Source: Candidatus Poribacteria bacterium | Lineage (GTDB): Bacteria > Poribacteria > WGA-4E > UBA9662 | DNA: 6,046 nt | Direction: 5' to 3' | Assembly: GCA_002699335.1 (NCBI GenBank) | Contig: PACG01000113.1 | Location: 9,413 to 15,458, forward strand | Part shown: positions 1-6,046 of the stretch, in pieces | How positions within the stretch are numbered: position 1 is the stretch's first letter | Layout of the letters: the number at the start of each line of letters is the position of its first letter | The notes under the pieces: model-generated | What the model was told of the DNA's origin: nothing | Database searches by the model: none | Seen by the model: the letters and a program-made list of their open reading frames with translations, nothing else | Position numbers and translations under genes: made by a program

Positions 1-1397
1 GTAAAAAAGGCACTACCTGACAGGGAAACGCCACGCGCAGCAAAGGCGTGTGTCACACTGGTAATAACTCGACGGTCCAAGTCCGGTTCAGTTAAGTTTA
101 TCGTCTCGGGAATATCAAAATCGAGTTGAAAGATCAGCCTTCCGGTTCGACGGATCTCGGCTGAAATACGGCGAAAGACATTAACCAAACTTTCGTTCGA
201 TTTTCGATGCGCAGGTAAACTACCAAGCGCAAAGGTCCCACCCGGGATTTCTTGCCACAGCCCGCCTGTTTTCTCGGCCAACTGTCTCTGAAACGGCTCA
301 TCAAAACCGAGTACATTGACCGAGACATCAGTTAGCCCGTATACCGTTGCAACTTTCTCACGCATAGTTTGGATGGATTCAGCGTTAACGCCTGTTCTTG
401 CGGGTTCGTCGGTTACCAATATCAGGTGTTTTTCCGCATCTCCATGAAACTCAATTGTATCTAGAGAATACAATAGGGCATCCAGTGCATACTCGTCACC
501 ACTGAGTTCAACTCGTTGCATCCGATTTTGCAACAAGCCAACATCTGCCAGAAGTGGCTCCGTTCTAATAAACTTTTCGCCGTGCCGAACACTGAACTCT
601 ATCATACCCAAAAAATACTCTAGGGCGTGCATGTCGTAAGTGTCAGCCATAGCATATAGGTGAGTGGCCACTTGTTGGACATTATCTCGCATACTGGCAC
701 TGGTATCAAGCAAAAAAACGACGTTCACTTTGTCCGTTTCTCTCGTCCCAACGATGTTCTGGGCGATCTTTTGTAAAGCTTTCGCGAACGGGTTGTCACC
801 AACAATAGTTTCACCAACTCCTGTCCCTACCTTAGGCGGTAAATGTCCGATAACACCGATATCGGACGTTCCGGTGGATTTGATGGCGCGGAGGCTACCT
901 TTCCTTTGACCTCGCACCCGTTGGCGTGAACTTTCAATGCCGGATCCAGAGGTGGTTGGTAACGGCGAGATGGGCTGTGCTAGTAGCGAATTCTCACTAC
1001 TAACAGTTCGGGTTAACTCCGGTAAATCTGATTTTGGATCAAGCGGAGCCAGGGTGGCGTCGTGCATCAGTGGATCGGGTGAGACAGAGACCGTCTCACT
1101 AATTGGATGGCTGGTGGCATCCATCCGAATGGTTTTTGGCCGAAACTTGGTTTGACTGGTCGTCTGTCTGGGAGTAATCAATCGTCTATTGGGAAGTGGG
1201 GCTTTGGGTTGTTTTCGTCGCTGCTGAAGGGAATCCGGAGTCTTAATCATCGTTACTTCAACCGTATCTTTGCTTTGCTGCAGCGAGCCTGTTTTTAGCA
1301 CAAAAACGGCAAGATTGGTCAGAAACAGGTGAATGATCAAAGACATCAGCAAAAAATTACTGAGGCGTAAAACACTGCTTGTTCTTGGCCCCTCCAT
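1..1397 (-). CDS. Membrane-anchored VWA-domain protein, 3' end outside window
   Basis: The minus frame starting at the ATG at 1397-1395 stays open to the window edge: 465 complete codons, no stop, C-terminus not seen. Residues about 13-35 form one hydrophobic helix (FLLMSLIIHLFLTNLAVFVL), probably a signal anchor. They are followed by VEVTMIKTP and a Pro/Ser/Thr/Arg-rich linker (about 45-200), an N-terminal layout reminiscent of TonB-like proteins. A von Willebrand factor A domain begins near residue 224: strand VNVVFLL, then the MIDAS motif DTSAS (D231, S233, S235), the loop SGDEYALDAL (299-308) and LVTDEP with D330. Such domains bind a divalent metal and mediate protein contacts. The domain probably ends near 415, and LIFQLDFDIPE starts an unidentified region. 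The start overlaps the ygfZ stop (TAATG) and has no clear Shine-Dalgarno, so translation is probably coupled. The VWA call is firm; the cellular role is unknown. Confidence 0.9.
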   Translation of the reverse strand, partial: MEGPRTSSVLRLSNFLLMSLIIHLFLTNLAVFVLKTGSLQQSKDTVEVTMIKTPDSLQQRRKQPKAPLPNRRLITPRQTTSQTKFRPKTIRMDATSHPISETVSVSPDPLMHDATLAPLDPKSDLPELTRTVSSENSLLAQPISPLPTTSGSGIESSRQRVRGQRKGSLRAIKSTGTSDIGVIGHLPPKVGTGVGETIVGDNPFAKALQKIAQNIVGTRETDKVNVVFLLDTSASMRDNVQQVATHLYAMADTYDMHALEYFLGMIEFSVRHGEKFIRTEPLLADVGLLQNRMQRVELSGDEYALDALLYSLDTIEFHGDAEKHLILVTDEPARTGVNAESIQTMREKVATVYGLTDVSVNVLGFDEPFQRQLAEKTGGLWQEIPGGTFALGSLPAHRKSNESLVNVFRRISAEIRRTGRLIFQLDFDIPETINLTEPDLDRRVITSVTHAFAARGVSLSGSAFF

Positions 1398-2500
1398 TAG
1401 TGTGGAAGTGCTAATGGTAGAGTAGCCTCGAATGGCAACAGAACGACTCTAGCTGTTTGTCGGCCCAACTTTAGCTGGCCTGTATCGGTTTCAACTTCGA
1501 CGGTGGTGCCTTGATCGGTGTAAGCCATGCGGATATATCCCATAGCGAGGGTTTTTCCGAAGCTGATAGATTTGGTGCTACTAGTAATTCGACCGATCTC
1601 TTTTTGCTGGTCGAAAATCCTGTCACCGTATTTGAGGGGTAGGTCGGACTCAACCTCAAAGCCCCTTAGAAGTCGGTTGGGGTGGCCACGATACTTCATT
1701 CGTGCCACGATCTCCTGACCGATATAGCAACCCTTTTCAAAGTTGATACCGTGATCCAGTTCTGCTTCTAAGGGGATGATTGATTCGTCGAGTTCAGCTC
1801 CGAGTTTAGGGATTCCGGCCTCGATACGAAGGACCTCCAGTGCTGACAAACCGACAGGTTGAATTTGATGTTTTTGCCCTTTGTCTAATAAGATCTGCCA
1901 TAATTGAGGTAAAACATCGGCTTTCTCTACAAATAGGTTATAACCGACTTGTCCCGTTTCGTTAGCCCGGACACACATTACCCATTCTTGGGCAATAGAG
2001 GGTGAAATATGGATTTGACGAACGATGTTATGGTATTCTCTTAAGCTGACAACAGGGCAAGCTAGAATCGATTCGATTACCGGGGTTGCCTGCGGCCCAT
2101 TAACCGAAATCATGCCGGTGGTACGGGTAATATCAGTAATCGTGACATCGTCAGCAATCAGGTATTTATCCAACTGGCTGTAGAGCAGATCTTTTGCCTC
2201 TAGACTGATAGTTGACAGATCTATTTCATCCTTAGAAACGGTTAGTTTCATGTCAGCGATGATTTTGCCCCGATTGGTTAGAATCAGGTTGTAATTACCG
2301 TCTCCGGTATTGAGTTCTTCAACCTCATTGGACAAGATCCGGTGCAGGTAAGATGCACGATCTGGTCCTGTAATACGTAGCCGTCCCCGATGAGAAGAAA
2401 GATCGGTAATGCCGACGGCAGATCTAATAGCGGAAAGTTCGTCAATAGCAGTAGTGTAATACGGCACTGGTTGCGATCCGTTCATTGGTATAATGTCCAT
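1397..2500 (-). CDS. ygfZ: YgfZ/GcvT-family folate-binding protein
   Basis: This 367-residue protein has the GcvT-like fold. The N-terminal part shows SAVGITDLSSHRGRLRITGP (28-46) and NLILTNRGKIIADMKL (71-86). The diagnostic YgfZ signature KGCYIGQE lies at 256-263 with its conserved cysteine at C258, followed by a C-terminal barrel region (RLLRGFEV, 276-283, onward). In E. coli, YgfZ is a cytoplasmic tetrahydrofolate-binding protein needed for full activity of some Fe-S enzymes such as MiaB, and the motif cysteine matters for function. True glycine-cleavage GcvT lacks the KGCYxGQ motif, and no gcvH or gcvP is present here, so aminomethyltransferase is the less likely reading. It is somewhat longer than E. 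coli YgfZ (about 326 residues). The ATG at 2500 lacks a Shine-Dalgarno; Met6 (2485) is an alternative start, also without one. It is the first gene of the leftward operon, behind a strong promoter at 2547-2576, and it overlaps the downstream VWA gene by one base. Confidence 0.9.
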   Translation of the reverse strand: MDIIPMNGSQPVPYYTTAIDELSAIRSAVGITDLSSHRGRLRITGPDRASYLHRILSNEVEELNTGDGNYNLILTNRGKIIADMKLTVSKDEIDLSTISLEAKDLLYSQLDKYLIADDVTITDITRTTGMISVNGPQATPVIESILACPVVSLREYHNIVRQIHISPSIAQEWVMCVRANETGQVGYNLFVEKADVLPQLWQILLDKGQKHQIQPVGLSALEVLRIEAGIPKLGAELDESIIPLEAELDHGINFEKGCYIGQEIVARMKYRGHPNRLLRGFEVESDLPLKYGDRIFDQQKEIGRITSSTKSISFGKTLAMGYIRMAYTDQGTTVEVETDTGQLKLGRQTARVVLLPFEATLPLALPH

Positions 2501-2533
2501 TACATTAGGGATTACAATATCTATTTAGCTAGG

Positions 2534-2551
2534 ATAATCCATGCTGATTAT
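2534..2551. repeat. Inverted repeat ATAATC-N6-GATTAT over the leftward -10
   Basis: Exact 6-bp arms ATAATC (2534-2539) and GATTAT (2546-2551) are separated by 6 bp. The element overlaps the TATAAT box and predicted start site of the ygfZ promoter, where a repressor site would be expected. The AT-rich composition makes a chance occurrence plausible; no regulator is identified. Confidence 0.35.
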
Positions 2552-2576
2552 ATCTGGGTGCTGAAGACCAAGTCAA
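2547..2576 (-). promoter_or_regulatory. Sigma70-type promoter of the ygfZ-VWA operon
   Basis: Read on the minus strand, TTGACT (2576-2571) is followed after 18 bp by a perfect TATAAT (2552-2547). The expected transcription start is near 2540-2538, giving a leader of about 40 nt before the ygfZ ATG. The match is strong by consensus; the start point is inferred. Confidence 0.7.
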
Positions 2577-2587
2577 ATTATCTTGAC
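2572..2587. repeat. Inverted repeat GTCAA-N6-TTGAC joining the two -35 boxes
   Basis: The arms GTCAA (2572-2576) and TTGAC (2583-2587) are exact reverse complements around a 6-bp AT-rich core. They coincide with the -35 boxes of the two divergent promoters. The symmetry may just reflect two good -35 boxes facing away from each other, but a protein bound here would affect both operons. Confidence 0.6.
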
Positions 2588-2612
2588 GTTGTTTTTTCGT
2601 ATTTGCTATTAT
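2583..2612 (+). promoter_or_regulatory. Sigma70-type promoter of the gld-like ABC operon
   Basis: TTGACG (2583-2588) and TATTAT (2607-2612) are separated by 18 bp, and TGC directly before the -10 box makes an extended -10 element. Transcription would start near 2619, leaving a leader of about 83 nt before the ATPase start. It lies back to back with the leftward promoter, with 6 bp between the two -35 boxes. Confidence 0.65.
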
Positions 2613-2701
2613 TTCCCGATTATTTCACCAGATCGATATTTCAATCTAAAAACCCCTAAATTCCTAAATATATCCAACTAAAAAGAGAGAACTATAGAAG
2701 G
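2613..2701 (+). other. Leader region of the ABC operon
   Basis: This AT-rich stretch lies between the rightward promoter and the ATPase start. It holds a short tandem repeat, CCTAAAT at 2655-2661 and again at 2663-2669, and a purine-rich run near 2681-2690. I see no convincing hairpin, riboswitch, terminator or small coding sequence in it. Confidence 0.4.
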
Positions 2702-3661
2702 ATGATAGAAGTCAGCAATTTGACCAAACGCTATGGGGCAACTATAGCGGTTGATAATGTTTCGTTTTCTACCAACAGTGGTGAGATTGTTGGGTTTATT
2801 GGACCTAACGGTGCGGGAAAAAGTACGACCATGCGCATTCTCACCTGTTATCTGCCAGCAGACGGAGGAACAGCGACAGTAGACGGTTTCGATGTATTTG
2901 AAGAGTCGATCGAAGTGCGCAAGCGTATTGGTTATCTGCCGGAGAGCACAGCCCTCTATACTGACATGGGCGTGATCGACTATCTCAAGTTTGTAGCGCA
3001 GGTGCGCGGCCTTAGTGGTCAAGACCTTCGCCGTCGAGTGACAGAGATGATCGATATCTGTGGCCTGGAGAAAATGGTTCATAAAGATGTCGGTGAACTG
3101 TCAAAAGGTTATCGTCAACGCGTCGGTTTAGCTCAGGCTCTAATTCACGATCCCCCCGTACTGGTTCTCGACGAACCAACTTCTGGGCTAGACCCTTACC
3201 AAATTATCGAAATTCGGAATCTGATCAAAGAGTTTGGCAAAGAAAAAACCATTATCTTTAGTACCCATATTCTCTCCCAAGTAGCCGCCACCTGTGACCG
3301 GGTATTGATTATCAGTAACGGTAAGTTGGTAGCTAATGGAACCCCAGATGAGTTGCAGCAGAGAACACAAGACCGACAGTACCTCGAAGTTGCCTTTCAA
3401 GGCGATCATACAGAGATTGAAACTAAGCTAGACCAACTTAGTTTCGTTCAAGACTTTAAGCAAATTCAGAGTTTAGACGAAACGGCTTCATCATACGAAG
3501 TTGTCTCTGAAAAGGGGCATCAAACCTGTGATGAACTATCGAGAATGGCTTATGAAAACCAGTGGTCTCTGGTCTCTTTGCAACCTAAAGCGGTAGACTT
3601 GGAAGATATTTTTTTACAACTGACGCAAAGTGAGACTCAATTGGAAGGAGTTAGCAGTTGA
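2702..3661 (+). CDS. ABC transporter ATP-binding protein, GldA-like (ABC-2 class)
   Basis: This 319-residue cytoplasmic ATPase would energise the permease encoded next to it. Every nucleotide-binding motif is present: Walker A GPNGAGKST (34-42), a Q-loop region reading GYLPE (77-81) with Glu where Gln is common, signature LSKGYRQR (133-140), Walker B VLVLDEP with catalytic E158, D-loop SGLD (161-164) and H-loop H189. From about residue 225 a C-terminal extension resembling DUF4162 ends in LEDIFLQLTQ, as in many ABC-2 ATPases including GldA and NatA types. The start gives the family-typical MIEVSNLTKRYG. GAAGG abuts the ATG directly, too close for a normal Shine-Dalgarno; the purine run GAGAGA at 2685-2690 is a weaker candidate. 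It overlaps the permease gene by 4 bp. The substrate cannot be told from sequence. Confidence 0.93.
   Translation: MIEVSNLTKRYGATIAVDNVSFSTNSGEIVGFIGPNGAGKSTTMRILTCYLPADGGTATVDGFDVFEESIEVRKRIGYLPESTALYTDMGVIDYLKFVAQVRGLSGQDLRRRVTEMIDICGLEKMVHKDVGELSKGYRQRVGLAQALIHDPPVLVLDEPTSGLDPYQIIEIRNLIKEFGKEKTIIFSTHILSQVAATCDRVLIISNGKLVANGTPDELQQRTQDRQYLEVAFQGDHTEIETKLDQLSFVQDFKQIQSLDETASSYEVVSEKGHQTCDELSRMAYENQWSLVSLQPKAVDLEDIFLQLTQSETQLEGVSS
3645..3650 (+). promoter_or_regulatory. Ribosome binding site deciding the TTG start of the permease
   Basis: AAGGAG lies 7 nt before the TTG at 3658, inside the end of the ATPase gene. This supports the TTG as the true start; the resulting protein begins MKNTFVIFKKE, as expected for this permease family. 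Confidence 0.75.
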
Positions 3662-4347
3662 AAAATACTTTTGTTATCTTTAAGAAAGAGGCTGGCAGTT
3701 ATTTTAATTCTGCGGTGGCCTACTTCAACATCATCGCCTATTTGGCAGTTTCAGCCTGGCTGTTTTTCTGGCTCGGTTTTTTCTTCGAGCGAAAACAGAC
3801 CGAAATGACCTATTTTTTCAGCCTGATGCCGTGGTTGTTCTTATTCTTTATTCCTGCTATGACCATGAGACTGTGGGCTGAAGAAAAGAAAATGGGAACG
3901 GTGGAAATATTGATGACCCTGCCGATTCGCAGTCACGAAGTCGTGTTAGGAAAGTTCTTAGCCTCTTTCCTGGTTTTGGTCTTAATGATCATTCTCTCAT
4001 TTCCACTTCCACTAACTCTGAATTCCCTTGGAAATCCTGACAATGGGCAGATCTTTACCAGCTATTTAGGATTAATACTGGTCGGTGCGGCTTACATTGC
4101 CATTGGCTTGTGTGCCTCGACCTTCACTTCAGACCAGGTTATTGCCTTCGTGGTCGGTATTATTGTTAGTTTTTCTATGTTGGTAATAGGTTTTGTTCCT
4201 TGGCTCCGCGACTTTGGGTTATCCTATCATTTTAACAGTATCACCCGTGGGGTGGTCGATTCCAGAGACCTGATCTACTATTTTTCGGTCATTGGTTTTT
4301 TCCTTTATCTCAGCGTTTTGTCGGTTGAAAGTAAGCGGTGGAGGTAA
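3658..4347 (+). CDS. ABC-2 permease, GldF-like
   Basis: This 229-residue integral inner-membrane protein has about six hydrophobic segments, near residues 20-43, 54-70, 100-121, 136-154, 161-181 and 207-222. Family hallmarks are MTMRLWAEEKKMGTVEILM (68-86) followed by TLPI, the conserved cytoplasmic stretch between helices 2 and 3 of GldF-type ABC-2 permeases, and a late FNSITRGVVDSRDLIYY (192-208). It would form the membrane channel, probably as a dimer, with the upstream ATPase. Translation starts at TTG in a TTGA overlap with the ATPase stop, behind a good Shine-Dalgarno, so the two are translationally linked. In gliding Flavobacterium, GldF works with GldA and GldG; in most other bacteria the substrate of this transporter type is unknown. 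Length is normal and no defect is seen. Confidence 0.9.
   Translation: MKNTFVIFKKEAGSYFNSAVAYFNIIAYLAVSAWLFFWLGFFFERKQTEMTYFFSLMPWLFLFFIPAMTMRLWAEEKKMGTVEILMTLPIRSHEVVLGKFLASFLVLVLMIILSFPLPLTLNSLGNPDNGQIFTSYLGLILVGAAYIAIGLCASTFTSDQVIAFVVGIIVSFSMLVIGFVPWLRDFGLSYHFNSITRGVVDSRDLIYYFSVIGFFLYLSVLSVESKRWR
4340..4344 (+). promoter_or_regulatory. Ribosome binding site of the GldG-like gene
   Basis: GGAGG lies within the last codons of the permease gene, 8 nt before the ATG at 4353, which supports that start. Confidence 0.75.
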
Positions 4348-4352
4348 GTTAG

Positions 4353-5990
4353 ATGTCAATAAAACGAAGTCTTCTCTACAGTTCAAATACGTTGGCTTTG
4401 GCTGTTATTATGTTTGTGATCCTAGTTTTTGCCAACTATTTTTCCAAACGCTCATTTGTCCGCTTCGATTTAACAGAGAGTAAACGATACACTATTTCTA
4501 AATCGACCAAGAAGTTGCTTGGTCAACTCGATGACATTATTAGAATTGAAGCCTATTTCTCGGATGCTCCCGATCAAATCAAATTGATCAAAGATGAAGT
4601 TCAAGATATGCTTGACGAATACGATGCCTTTGCCGATGGCGATCTGCAGATCGAGTTTATCAACCCTAGTGATGATGAAGACCTGAAACAGAAATTGCGA
4701 ATGAAAGGCATCCCCGAAATTCAGGTGCAAGTTCGTGAGAAAGACAAAATCGAAGTCAGGAACGCTTACATGGGCTTGGCCATTGTCTATGGAGATAAAC
4801 AAGAGGTGATTCCAGTGATTCGAGAGACGACTACACTGGAATACGATCTGACATCAGCTATCTTGAAAACAACGCGCAAAGAGACCAAAACAGTTGGTTT
4901 TCTGGAAGGCCACGACGAAGTTGACGTTTATGGTCAGGGGTTCGAGGTACTAAAGCGTGAGTTAGACAAGCAATATAGCGTTCGCAAAGTTGATGTCAGC
5001 GATGGGAGCGCAATCGATTCTGATGTTTCGACCCTGGTTGTTGCTGGTCCACAAACGCCACTGCAGGCTCGAGAGAAATATGAAATCGACCAATACTTGA
5101 TGAATGGTGGCAAAGCAGTCTTTTTAGTCGATGCCATTAAAATGCCCCAAGGCTCAATTCAAGCTACGCCACTCTCAACCGGATTATCAGATCTGCTGGC
5201 TCACTATGGAATTCAACTGGGTAACAACCTGGTGCAGGATATATCTCACGATAGTCTAACCTACTCTCAGGGGGGCTTCATGACCATTACGCGCCCATAC
5301 CCGTATTTTATCAAAATCTTAAAAAGTTATCAGTATTCAGCAGGGGCAGCCAGTGAAGGCTTCCCTGCCGAGAGTGTGATTACGGGTCGGATGGACAGCT
5401 TGGTACTGCCATGGGCCAGTAGTCTGTCTGTGGTGACTAAAGAGGGGATCGAGGTAACAAACCTGGCTAAGACCAGCACACAAGCCTGGACAGCGCAAGC
5501 CCCGTACAGTTTAGATCCAACCCGGATGTTCACACCACCCTCATCGGTCAAAGATGCTTATCCGGTAGCCGTTCTGCTGTCTGGTGAGTTTGCCAGCTTT
5601 TACGAAGGCCAGGAGATTCCCGAAATTACCTCCGATGGGGACGAACCACCCGATGACAAGGATAAAGACCGGAAAACCGTTAATAAAAGTCAACCGACGC
5701 AAATCGTAGTGGTTGGCACCTCTCAGTTTCTCCGGCAACAACGCCTGGACGGGATTACCTTCCTTCAAAACAGCATCGATTATATTACGTTGGGTAGTGA
5801 GCTAATCGGGATTCGGTCTAAACGCATTAGTGACCGAACCTTCAAGGAAGAGCCAAACGCCTTTACCCGTCTAGCAATCAAAATTCTCTGTATCGGAGTA
5901 ATTCCATTGATGGTGGCGTTATTTGGCCTGTTTCGGTATTTCTTCCGGATGCGCGCTAAAAGAATGGTCGAAACTTACGGCCGAGTCTAA
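4353..5990 (+). CDS. gldG: GldG-family ABC transporter auxiliary protein
   Basis: This 545-residue protein is anchored by one helix at each end (about 13-29 and 509-530), with a large extracytoplasmic part between. Right after the first helix comes the GldG hallmark RFDLTESKRYTISKSTK (37-53). Further family features are the strand and loop VGFLEGHDE (181-189), VVAGPQTPL (229-237) and IDQYLMNGGKAVFLVD (245-260), all typical of the ABC_transp_aux/GIFT domain that GldG shares with eukaryotic IFT52. A charged, Asp/Lys-rich insert (427-442) precedes a strand IVVVG and the C-terminal helix, which ends in a basic tail (FRMRAKR). GldG proteins are thought to work with the GldA ATPase and GldF permease; the mechanism is unresolved. 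It follows the permease by 5 bp. Two in-frame TAA codons end it (5988-5993). Confidence 0.92.
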   Translation: MSIKRSLLYSSNTLALAVIMFVILVFANYFSKRSFVRFDLTESKRYTISKSTKKLLGQLDDIIRIEAYFSDAPDQIKLIKDEVQDMLDEYDAFADGDLQIEFINPSDDEDLKQKLRMKGIPEIQVQVREKDKIEVRNAYMGLAIVYGDKQEVIPVIRETTTLEYDLTSAILKTTRKETKTVGFLEGHDEVDVYGQGFEVLKRELDKQYSVRKVDVSDGSAIDSDVSTLVVAGPQTPLQAREKYEIDQYLMNGGKAVFLVDAIKMPQGSIQATPLSTGLSDLLAHYGIQLGNNLVQDISHDSLTYSQGGFMTITRPYPYFIKILKSYQYSAGAASEGFPAESVITGRMDSLVLPWASSLSVVTKEGIEVTNLAKTSTQAWTAQAPYSLDPTRMFTPPSSVKDAYPVAVLLSGEFASFYEGQEIPEITSDGDEPPDDKDKDRKTVNKSQPTQIVVVGTSQFLRQQRLDGITFLQNSIDYITLGSELIGIRSKRISDRTFKEEPNAFTRLAIKILCIGVIPLMVALFGLFRYFFRMRAKRMVETYGRV

Positions 5991-6006
5991 TAACAACCCA
6001 TATTAT

Positions 6007-6013
6007 AAGGAGG
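6007..6013 (+). promoter_or_regulatory. Strong ribosome binding site of the next gene
   Basis: AAGGAGG, nearly the full anti-16S match, lies 10 nt before the ATG at 6024. It marks a fourth gene in the operon. Confidence 0.75.
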
Positions 6014-6023
6014 AATTATCCAT

Positions 6024-6046
6024 ATGAAATTGAAGCAGCAATTGAT
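6024..6046 (+). CDS. Start of a further operon gene, truncated by the window
   Basis: Only MKLKQQL and part of an eighth codon are visible, starting 33 bp after the gldG-like stop behind a strong Shine-Dalgarno. In many genomes the gene after a GldG-type protein encodes a DUF4340 membrane-anchored protein. That would fit the basic start, but seven residues cannot confirm it. Confidence 0.6.

Noticed and set aside
134..1298. Several short frames on both strands (134-328 minus, 664-909 plus, 937-1155 plus, 1107-1298 plus)
   Set aside because: All lie inside the 465-codon VWA frame, which carries recognisable motifs. Their own translations are low-complexity and show no family features.
1397..2500. 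Aminomethyltransferase GcvT of the glycine cleavage system
   Set aside because: The fold is shared, but the KGCYIGQE signature is that of YgfZ, and no other glycine-cleavage gene is adjacent.
2390..2659. 89-codon plus-strand frame across the ygfZ start and the intergenic region
   Set aside because: It is antisense to ygfZ and runs through both promoters; the translation looks random.
2613..2701. Terminator, riboswitch or small RNA in the ABC operon leader
   Set aside because: No stable GC-rich stem with a U-run and no known aptamer pattern can be seen; the stretch is simply AT-rich.
2678..3082. 134-codon minus-strand frame
   Set aside because: It lies antisense to the ATPase gene, across Walker A; its translation has no recognisable domain and it has no ribosome binding site.
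4470..5768. Minus-strand frames within the GldG-like gene
   Set aside because: They are antisense shadows of a gene with clear family motifs along its whole length.
1..6046. CRISPR array, tRNA/rRNA, insertion sequence or attachment site
   Set aside because: No regularly spaced repeats, no tRNA-like cloverleaf, no transposase motifs and no terminal repeats were found on reading both strands.

Overview
The window looks like a piece of a bacterial chromosome of moderate GC (mid-40s % by eye). It has tightly packed genes, good Shine-Dalgarno sequences in one operon and recognisable sigma70-type promoters. No rRNA, tRNA, IS element or CRISPR array is visible. The phylum cannot be fixed from this sequence. 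The style of the VWA protein and the GldA/F/G set outside an obvious Bacteroidetes context would fit a Poribacteria-like or related uncultured lineage, but that is a weak guess from memory.

Layout: two divergent operons share a 201-bp intergenic region (2501-2701). Leftward on the minus strand are a YgfZ/GcvT-family folate-binding protein (2500-1397) and, overlapping its stop codon by one base (TAATG), a long membrane-anchored von Willebrand factor A (VWA) protein. The VWA gene is open from 1397 to the left window edge: 465 codons without a stop, C-terminus outside the window. The short reading frames on either strand between 1 and 1300 are shadows of this gene.

Rightward on the plus strand are an ABC-transporter ATPase (2702-3661), an ABC-2 permease of the GldF type (3658-4347), a GldG-type auxiliary membrane protein (4353-5990) and the first codons of a further gene (6024 onward) behind a strong Shine-Dalgarno. 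Junctions are a 4-bp overlap, a 5-bp gap and a 33-bp gap, so this is one operon. The three complete genes form the module known from Bacteroidetes gliding loci as GldA-GldF-GldG and found widely elsewhere with unknown substrate. The ATPase would power the permease, and GldG would present a large extracytoplasmic domain held by a membrane helix at each end.

The intergenic region carries back-to-back promoters. The leftward one is TTGACT-N18-TATAAT and the rightward one TTGACG-N18-TATTAT with a TGC extended -10. Their -35 boxes lie 6 bp apart and together form a perfect inverted repeat, GTCAA-N6-TTGAC. A second 6-6-6 inverted repeat covers the leftward -10 and predicted start of transcription. 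The most noteworthy points are the large VWA gene translationally coupled to ygfZ and this compact divergent promoter.
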